Shown piece after piece: positions 12,401-21,300 of a stretch of DNA of 26,523 bases. The stretch's first letter is position 1; each line of letters starts with the position of its first letter. The notes under the pieces are model-generated. The model worked only from the letters and a program-made list of their open reading frames with translations, ran no database searches and was not told where the DNA came from. The stretch covers positions 1-26,523 of the forward strand of contig NW_014013167.1 of the NCBI RefSeq assembly GCF_000611645.1, read 5' to 3'. Source of the DNA: Monoraphidium neglectum. Taxonomy: Eukaryota; Chlorophyta; Chlorophyceae; Sphaeropleales; Selenastraceae. A program made the translations under genes and the position numbers.

Positions 12401-14600
12401 ATGGAGGCCTCAGGACCTGCTGGCACGGGTGCCTCTGTGCTGTGGCCCCTGCAGTCGTCGTTTCCAGGTCCGTGCTGCATCACAAGCAGCTTCCGCACTC
12501 CGTGCCTAGTGCCCTGCTGCTTCGCCGCATCGCTGGCCCCGCCGGCAGACTCACAAGGCCCCCTTGCTGGCTATCACTCGCCCACAGACGTCGCACTGGA
12601 TGCCGTCATAGCCGCGCTGCACACAATGGACGCTTCTTGCAAGTCCAGCTTTCGAGCCACCTGCCGCGCAGCTCGCTCGGCCGTGGATGAGCGCTGCGTG
12701 TGCCTGGGCCTCTCATCTAGCCACGCGCTGCTCCCCAAGGCAGTCCCGCGGCTACAGGCGCTGCGGGCCCTCTCTGTGAAGGTGGACGCCACGTGGGCCC
12801 AGGACGCAGACGCCGGGGCCTTCGCGCGTGCTCTGGCTTTGCCAGCCGCGGCCTCCGTTGCCAGCCTGCAGCTGTACATCGCGCATGAAACGGCAGACCC
12901 GGACGTCAGCGCCATCGCGAGGCAGCTGAGGGCGCTCGCCGCCCTGGCAAACGTCGACCTGCACGCCCACGTCAGCCGCCGCGGCGGCTGCGTGCTGGTC
13001 AAGGCCCTGGCGGCACTGCCTAGGATGAAGCGGCTGCAGTTGGACCTGATCGTCAAGCACCCGTCGAATCAAGAAGGCGGCTATTCCAGGAGCTTCTATG
13101 ACATTCCGTTCTCAACGCGCCCGCTGGATGATTGGTACAAAGAGCCACCTCTGATCACTTTCAAGTGGCCCCTGCTCGAGGTGCGCCCTCAGTCGTTGCA
13201 ACAGCCCGCCATTGCGCTGTCGCCAGCCCACACGCCGCTGCGCAGGGCTCCTGAACTTGGCTGGCACAATCGCCTGCAACTGGCTGCTGTTGCTGAAGCT
13301 GAGTTGTGTGTTGTTCGACCGGGAAACTTGACACACCTGAGATCTGCAACCCTCAAATCCGGGTCGCCTTGCCACCCTGCAGGAGCTGTGCCTGAAGCGC
13401 GGCGCGCTTGCGCTGCTGCCCCAGCTGGCGGGGGTTCAGCTGCCCAGCTTGCAGCGGCTTGAGATCACGGACACGTTGCATGCAGACGCCTTGGCTGGCG
13501 GCGACGCCTTGAGCTCAGTCTGGAAAGCCGGCTGGGTCGCCCGCCTGCAGCGACTTGAGTTCAATTTGCCAGCCGGGTACTGCATCAAGCCAGGCACATT
13601 CGCGCCGATGCTGCAACACGGCGCTTCCTCCGTTTCAGCTGGAGCAGCAGGGCCGGCCATGCCAGCCGCAGCAGCGATCCTCGCTTGCCTGCGGGAGCTG
13701 CTGATTGGCGCCGACGCCATACGCGCTGACGATGCACGCGCGCTGGCGGCAGCCTCCCTGCCTGCCCTGCGCAAGCTGGCCCTGGCCACTATGGAGGGCG
13801 CCAGCCTGGAGGCGCTCGTGGGAGCACCCTGGCTGCGCGGCCTGGAGGACTTTGCAGCAGTGGTTCGGCCAGCGCTGTCAGCAGCTGCCGCGGCGGCCCT
13901 GGCAGCCGGCCATCTGACCAGCCTCACACGCTTGGCGATTGGCGGCGTTGCACCTCTTGAGGACGATTCCTTGGAGGCAGCGGCTGCACTGGTGTCAGCG
14001 CCCGGTACGTTTGCTGGCTTGCACGAACTCGTGCTGCAGAATGTTCAGCTGGGCAGCATAATTGGCTTTGATGGCACCGGCTCTGGAGAGCCGCTAGAAC
14101 TGCTGGCGTGCATGCCCATGGAGCACCTGACCCGGCTTGAGGTCAGCGGCACATGCCTGGGGGCGCATGACATCGCAACTGTGCTGCCGCGCGCCACATG
14201 GATCGGCCGCCTCTTGGAGCTCCGCATCTCCAACGAGAATTTTTGTGGCGTTCAGGCGTTTGAGGCACTCGCTGACCTGCCCATGGGCGGTCTGCGGCGC
14301 ATGGACATCTGCAACTGTTGCATCACGCCTGTTTCTCTGGCAGCCCTCAACGAGGCAGTGTGGCTGGATGGCCTGCAGATGCTCAATCTGTCTGACAAAT
14401 TTGATTCGCATGAGGAGGTGCTGCTGATGGAGAGGGTGCTGCAGGTTGAGGGCGACCCGCTGGCGCAGCTGAAAGGCAGTCAGAGGTTGACGGCTTGCTG
14501 GTCTACCAGTGAGCACGACGATTACATGTATGGGATCGACATCGGCGACGAGGACTATGGCAAGGACATATACGACCCTGCTGGTGCATGGCAGTGGTGA
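12401..14600 (+). CDS. F-box-like leucine-rich protein, tandem paralogue 2
   Basis: Function unknown. Exons 12401-12467, 12588-13180 and 13383-14600 encode 625 residues. The only in-frame ATG after the stop at 12317 is at 12401, unless an unseen upstream exon exists. It aligns with the preceding gene along its whole length: VLWPLQSSFP before intron 1, DVALDAVIAAL and SSFRATCRAARSAVDERC (F-box-like), LHAHVSRRGG, WPLLE before intron 2, then LASLPALRKLALA-type leucine repeats and an acidic tail ending in GAWQW. Both introns sit at the same residue and phase as in paralogue 1, so the pair arose by tandem duplication. The proteins have clearly diverged, so the duplication is not recent. A TGTAA element follows at 14765. 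F-box assignment is tentative. Confidence 0.82.
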
Positions 14601-14764
14601 GGTGTACATGGCTGGCGTAGCACCCAGCAGTGCTTGCACAATTAAAGATGCAAGTCTGAAGTGTGCGTCGCATGTGTCCTGGCCTCTCTGCTTGTCTTGG
14701 TTCTGCATTGTTCTGCCTGCTTGGTTAGGCACCACAGGACGAGTTTCCTGAGGAGGTGCAAGCA

Positions 14765-14769
14765 TGTAA
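14765..14769 (+). terminator. TGTAA polyadenylation signal for second F-box-like gene
   Basis: TGTAA, the typical chlorophyte poly-A signal, lies 165 bases after the stop codon at 14600 and is followed by an A-rich stretch. Confidence 0.55.
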
Positions 14770-15372
14770 AAACAACAGTTGCAAATGTGTCATGGTCTCA
14801 ACCGTGGCGTATCCACACGCAATCCAAAAGAATTGCTGCCCAGAGGTTCATGCGCTGGTTGAGCAGCATGTATGCATGGCGCTTCGCAGCATGCATGCGG
14901 AGCGTGTGTGTTGAGCCATTGAGCAAGAGGCAGGTCAGCAGGGCCCTGAGGCTAGCCATGCATGTAATGATTGCCACGCATCAATCACCTTTGGCTGGAC
15001 TCACTCACTCACTCGCACCCACCAAAGACGCACCCCCACAAAGGATGCACTCCACTGGCAGTCGCGCAGGTGCTCGACCCCATTGACCGCCGCCAGGCAG
15101 CCGCGCTGGCTTCACCTCCCTTTTTAGTGGCGTTAAACCTTCACTCTTTGTCTTCGTTCGGCTGGCCCTCCCGCCTGTCAGCCAAGATCGTTTGACCTTC
15201 CTTGGCAGGCTTATCCCTCCACAGCCGCGCGCAGACCCTCAGTCGATCGTGTCATTATATAATTCTCTCGCCTGGGTCGCATAGCCCGATAGGTCTTTCG
15301 CGGCTAGCCAGGAGCAGCACCACCACGAGAGCAGCAATTGACCCGGGCGCCCGATCTGGGCCCCGCTCCGCC
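14770..15372. other. Intergenic region and promoter of the large secreted-protein gene
   Basis: No exon is seen. The stretch holds several GCATGCATG-type palindromic words (about 14867-14965), a short CACTCACTCACTC run near 15000 and the TATA-like box at 15256. Confidence 0.55.
15256..15262 (+). promoter_or_regulatory. TATA box of large secreted-protein gene
   Basis: TATATAA lies in the AT-rich island ATTATATAATT, 111 bases upstream of the ATG at 15373. Such an island is rare in this GC-rich window, and its spacing suits a short 5' UTR. Confidence 0.55.
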
Positions 15373-18300
15373 ATGGGGCCACGCCATAGGCAGTGCTACA
15401 CATACATTCTCCTTCTTGGACTCGCGTGGCTGGCATGTGGCGCCGCAGGTGAGCAGATCGTGTCACCTCGCGCGCAAAACTTGCGCACGGGCCCCCTCTT
15501 GTGCACCGCGTAGCATACACTACACCATAGACGCGATCGAAGCATCAAGGTCTGGCAAAATGCTGCGATCCTGGCGCATGGGCGTCTGTCGTCCTGTACC
15601 GGTAGTACTGCCTGCGCTCTTGAAGAGCGCAGGCTCTCCAATTGCGCAGTGCCGGAACCGTGCCCTCAATTGTTAACTCTCCCACCTGCAGGAGCCCTGC
15701 CTTCTTTGGACCTTGGGCTTGACTCGCGCGAAGCGCCTGCGCCTGTCCCTGATGTCGCCCGTGCCGTCATCCGCCCAAGCCGGCACCATGCAACGCCAGT
15801 GCCCAAGGGCCTTTACGGCGGCGATGGGTGCGCCGGGGGCTATTTCGAGCCCGGTTCCTATGGTGAAAGCTGGAGTGCGTACAACGGTGCAGCTGGAAGT
15901 GTGAACCCAGGCCCTGGCCAGGTGAGAGCTCGTGATCCGGCATGAGCAGCAAGCCCAAAACAGCAAGCATCTTGCAACTTGAAGCAGGCAAGGCTGGCCC
16001 ATATCTGTTGGGGGTGCCGATATCATTACTTCAGCAGCCTCATCGCATTATGTACCCAGCTCATCATGCCTACGCGCGCCCCCACTCCAAACACACACAC
16101 ACGCACACACACATTTGCTGCCCCTGCAGAACACCTCTCAGCCTGTGCTCACTTTCAAGGTGCCCGCCGACTTCAACCCCAACGAAAACTACCTGATCCT
16201 TGCCATCCATGGCAATTGGGAGCAGCCGTACGGGCCTGAGCATCCCGCTGCCTTTGACGTCGCTCTGCTGGACGCTCAGGACGAAGCCGTGCTTGCCTTT
16301 GGCAACCCCAAGCTGGACCAGCGCACACGCAACCGCAACCTCGGCACCAATTTCGGCATTCACTACAAGACCAGGTTCACTGATGTCGACCTTCTGCCGG
16401 GCACAGGCGTTGTCGTGCGTCTCACTGTCGTCAGCAGCAGCATGTGGGACGCGGAAGTGAGCGTGCGCCTGTATTGGACGCCACCTCCCTTGCCGTCGCC
16501 GTCACCCCTGCCAGCAAGCCCCAGCCCATCGCCTTCAACGGACGCGTCGCCGTCTCCATCTCCAGCGCCGGCGTCGCCAAGCCCGGTGATCCCCTCTGCT
16601 TCTCCAAGCCCCTCACCCTCCACCGAGGGCGGGCGCTCCCCGTCGCCCTCGCCACCGTTGGCGCCCAGCCCTAGCCCTGAAGAGCCCCAGGCATCCCGGT
16701 CACCTGCGCCCGAGGAGCCCAGCCCTTCGCCATCGGTCGTGCCGAGCCCGACACCAGCGGTGAGTCAAGATGACTTTTGCTTGGCAGCGTAATCAGCTTT
16801 CCATCTGCCAGAGACAGCCGATTACCTTGCACCAACCGCGTCCAGCCGAATGCACCACGTGCACCACGAATGCCCGCAGACATTTGAGTTTTCCGCTCGC
16901 CCTTTCCGTGCAGGCGCCGTCCCCTTCACCGTCAACAGCAGGCAATGGCACGCGCCACACCCCACGCCTCATTGCACCCGATGCCACCGAGGTGCCCATC
17001 CCCCACGAGACCCTGGTGCTCACCTTTGTCTCCGCGCCCATCACCATGGCTTCAAGCTCCGCCGAGCCCGCCGACCCCATTTCCGCAATGGACTTCTGGG
17101 TGCCAGCTGACTGGCCGCCCCCCAGCTCCTTCAGCCAAGTGGAGCTGAAGGTTCAGGGCACCTGGGCGCCCACCAACATCAGCAACCCCGACCCTTCATG
17201 GGCCACCGTTGGCGTTCCCCTCGCGCCTCTCGGGGCGGCTCACGCCGCGGATGCCTGGCTGGCAGTGGAGCAGTCGTCGCTTGCTACTCGCCTTGTCGAT
17301 GGCCAGCAGGTGAGGCTGGCGCTGGGGAGAAAATTGAGGCCGGGCTGTCTTCATTTATTTGCGTGCGGCTCGCGGATTGCGCACACATGCAAATGCACCT
17401 GCATGCCAGTGCACCTGCATGCAAGTGCACACTCATGCAAGGGCAGATGCATGCAAGTGCGCACGCACGCTCAAATCAACTTACAACCTTGCCCACTGCG
17501 CTTCTCTGCTCAATATTTGCAGTACCATACCAACATGACGGCTCGCTGGACCCTGCCGCAAGGAATTGTGCCCGGCGAGCACTACCAGGTCCTGGTCGCG
17601 GTCGGTAACGGCACGCTTGCCATCACCGCAACCCTCACGCTGCGCTGGGTGCCACTCGACGACGGCAGCGCACCGTCTCCCAGCCAGAGCCCTGTGCTGT
17701 CACCGGCGCCCGTGAGCCCCTCGCCTCCGGTCGGCGAGAATGATGGCGACAACACCGGAAAGGGCGGCCATGGGACCCCTGGCAACCCAGGAGGGTATGG
17801 CAGCACCGGCAGCGGCGCAAGCCCTTCGCCTAAGCTGACGCCATCCCCGTCCCCAATCGTCGTCCCGAGCCCAAGCCCAGCCCCCAAGTCCCCTAGCCCA
17901 TCACCGCCCCAGCGACCCAGCCCCAGCCCCTCGCCTGGCGTTCACCAGCCGCCCTCAGCTGAATCTCCAAGCCCCAGCCCGCCAGCCCCTCAACCCAGCC
18001 CAGAGGCTCCATCTCCTGTGAGAACTATTGACTGCATTTTTCCTGCATGTGTTGCGATCACATTCATTGACAGTGTTCGCTGTGAGCAGTTGTTCCGCAT
18101 CAGCAAACGGCAAACCTGGAAGCTCACCCAACCCCCGTTGCGTCACACCCCCCCAACAACCCCACCAGTCCCCGTCGTCACCGTCGCCATTAGACCCTCA
18201 GCTGCCACCAGGGATGGTGAGCCCCAGCCCCTCGCCATCCCCGCCCGGCACCCACGGTTCCCCGTCACCCGCGCCAGGCGGTTATGGCTCATCCCCAGCG

Positions 18301-21300
18301 CCCGGCAGCTATGGCACGCCGTCACCATCCCATAGCCCTTCGCCCATTCCCAGCCGTTCGCCTGCAGTGGCATCCCCCAGCCCAGCGGCCAGCCCTGTCC
18401 CTTCCCCACCAGCGCACAGACCAAGCCCCTCGGCATCGCCAAAAATTGGGGCCAGTCCCTCCCCCTCGCCAGCCGTCAAAGTCGGGCCCTCGCCATCGCC
18501 GTCGCCAGCAGTGAAGGACAGCCCGTCACCTTCGCCAGCGGTGCAGGCCAACCCCTCGCCCTCGCCAGCAGTAGAAGACAGCCCCTCGCCCTCTCCTGCA
18601 GTGGAAGACAGCCCCTCCCCCCCTCCAGTGGTGCAGGACAGCCCGTCGCCCTCGCCAGCGGTGGGTGACAGCCCCTCGCCCTCTCCTGAAGTGGAGGACA
18701 GCCCCTCGCCCTCTCCTGCAGTGAAGGACAGCCCCTCGCCCTCACCAGCTGTGGGTGACAGCCCCTCGCCCTCACCGGCTGTGGAGGACAGCCCATCGCC
18801 CTCGCCAGCAGAGCAGGACAGTCCCTCGCCCTCTCCTGATATGGAGAACAGCCCCTCGCCTTCGCCAGCGGTGGGTGACAGCCTGTCGCCCTCTCCAGCA
18901 GAGCAGGACAGCCCCTCGCCCTCTCCTGCTGTGGGTGACAGCCCCTCGCCCTCGCCAGCAGAGCAGGATAGCCCCTCGCCGTCACCAGCTGAGCAGGACA
19001 GCCCCTCACCCTCTCCAGCTGTGGAGGACAGCCCCTCGCCCTCTCCGGCTGTGGAGGACAGCCCCTCGCCCTCTCCGGCTGTGGAGGACAGCCCCTCGCC
19101 GTCACCGGCTGTGGAGGACAGTCCCTCGCCCTCTCCTGCAGTGAGTGACAGCCCGTCGCCCTCACCAGCGGATCAGGAAAGCCCGTCGCCCTCGCCAGCG
19201 GAGCAAGACAGCCCTTCGCCTTCGCCACCGGTGGAACACAGCCCCTCGTCCTCACCGGCGGTGGCGGACAGTCCCTCGCCCTCTCCGGCTGTGGAGGACA
19301 GCCCCTCGCCCTCGCCAGCGGAGCAAGACAGTCCTTCGCCTTCGCCAGCTGTGGAGGACAGCCCCTCGCCCTCACCGGCTGTCGAGGACAACCCCTCGCC
19401 CTCTCCTGCAGTAGAGGACAGCCCCTCGCCCTCTCCGGCTGCGGAGGACAGCCCCTCGCCATCCCCTGCCGTCCGAGACAGCCCGTCGCCCTCTCCGGCG
19501 GTGGAGAACAGCCCCTCACCCTCGCCAGCGGTGGAGGACAGCCCCTCACCCTCTCCGGCTGTGGAGGACAGTCCCTCGCCCTCGCCAGCGGTGGGTGACA
19601 GCCCTTCGCCCTCTCCAGCAGAGCAGGATAGCCCCTCGCCCTCACCAGCGGAGCAGGAAAGCCCGTCGCCCTCTCCGGCCGCTCAGGACAGCCCCTCGCC
19701 CTCTCCTGCGGCGGAGGACAGTCCATCGACCTCTCCTGCAGTGGAGGACAGCCCCAAGCCCTCACCGCCTGTCGAGGACAGCCCCTCGCCCTCTCCTGCA
19801 GTGGAGGACAGCCCCTCGCCCTCGCCAGCTGTGGAAGACAGCCCCTCGCCCTCGCCAGCGGTGCAAGACAGCCCCTCACCCTCTCCGGCTGCTCAGGACA
19901 GTCCCTCGCCCTCTCCTGCGGCGGAGGACAGCCCATCGCCCTCTCCTGCAGTGGAGGACAGCCCGTCGCCCTCGCCAGCTGTGGAGGACAGCCCCTCGCC
20001 CTCTCCTGCAGTGGAGGACAGTCCCTCGCCCTCCCCTGCCGTCCAAGACAGCCCGTCGCCCTCACCTCCTGCAAACAGCCCAGCCAACAGCCCTGCTCCC
20101 GAGCTTTGCGGCTCTGCCCGCGTCGATGCTGCCCGCGCGGCAGTGTGCGGCGCCGGCAGCCCTAGCTGCGGCGATTTGGCGGCTACCGGCGTGCTCAGCG
20201 GTAGTGACTGCAGTCCGGAGCGGGCCGCGGAATCGACGGCACCCAGCAGCGTTTCGGCCCTCACCTTCTACGCTGACACATCCAGCGGCACCATCGAGGC
20301 CATCAGCGCGACGACGGCCGCCACCACTAAGGTGTTTGGCAGCGCCGACGCTTCTATCCAGGCCGCGTCTCAGCCGAGCGGTGACGCCACGGCTGTTACG
20401 CCGGCACCACCGCTCCAGCCCGTGCTCTCGGTGGACCTCTCACATCCTGTCACTGAGATGACCGCCTGGGTCTACGCCAGCACCCCAACTGACCAGCTGC
20501 AGGGCGCTGCCGCCAAGGCAGCTGTGGAAGACCCAAATACCGCCAGCCGTCGCAGGCTCCTGGGCGAGCTCAGCCGAGCTGTTCGCGCGCGCCATCTGCT
20601 GGCCAAGCCTGCCGCCGAGACTGCGGCTCCTGTTGCCGCTGCAATGGCCAGCAGCAACGGGGCCAGCAGTGCTGCTCCCCATGAGCACAAGAAGGCCGGC
20701 GTTGTGGGTATCCGTGTCGTGACGCAAGGCGCGCCCGGCGCGCCGCCGCACGTGATGGAGTGGGGCATGGTTCAGCCAGAGGACCAACAAAGCGCGGCCG
20801 GTGGCATCAAGCGCATCAAGATGGACGTCGGCAGCGGCAAGCTGGCCGGCGTAGCCTTCTTTGAGGGCTCTGCCAACAGCCAAGGTGGGGGGGCTTGACG
20901 CCAGAGGAGAAGGGTCTCGGTTGCCAGCCGCCCACTCGGACGATTGCAGTTGTATGCACTATGATGATCTAGTTTGCATGAGCAACCTCGATTATACATA
21001 CTCCAGCACCCATACCTCAACCAACTGTCATGTCAACCTCGCCCCGCAGACAAGAAGGACCAAGCCTTCGGCTTCACCTTCTTCAAGCTCCCACCGGGCT
21101 CGCGTGCCGGCTGCAACTCCGTCATCGCGCCCTTTGGCATGTGCGGGGGCGTGCCCGCTGACTGCATCACCTCCAAGAAGTGCTCCGAGGTGCCCCGGCC
21201 AGGCGCTTGCTGCACAGATGGCTTCGACTGCCTCAGCGACGCCACAGGCACGGCGCCTCTGCGCTGCCTGCCGCCGCTCGGCACGGCGTCGCCGTCCCCG

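Noticed and set aside
18511..20070. CRISPR-like or non-coding satellite array
   Set aside because: The units are contiguous without spacers, their variation is concentrated at third codon positions, and they sit inside a long exon.
18476..20074. Long open frame of 532 codons on the minus strand
   Set aside because: It is the antisense shadow of the 30-base repeat array. A repeat whose length is a multiple of three keeps all stop-free frames open, and the sense frame is supported by splicing and by Ser-Pro composition.
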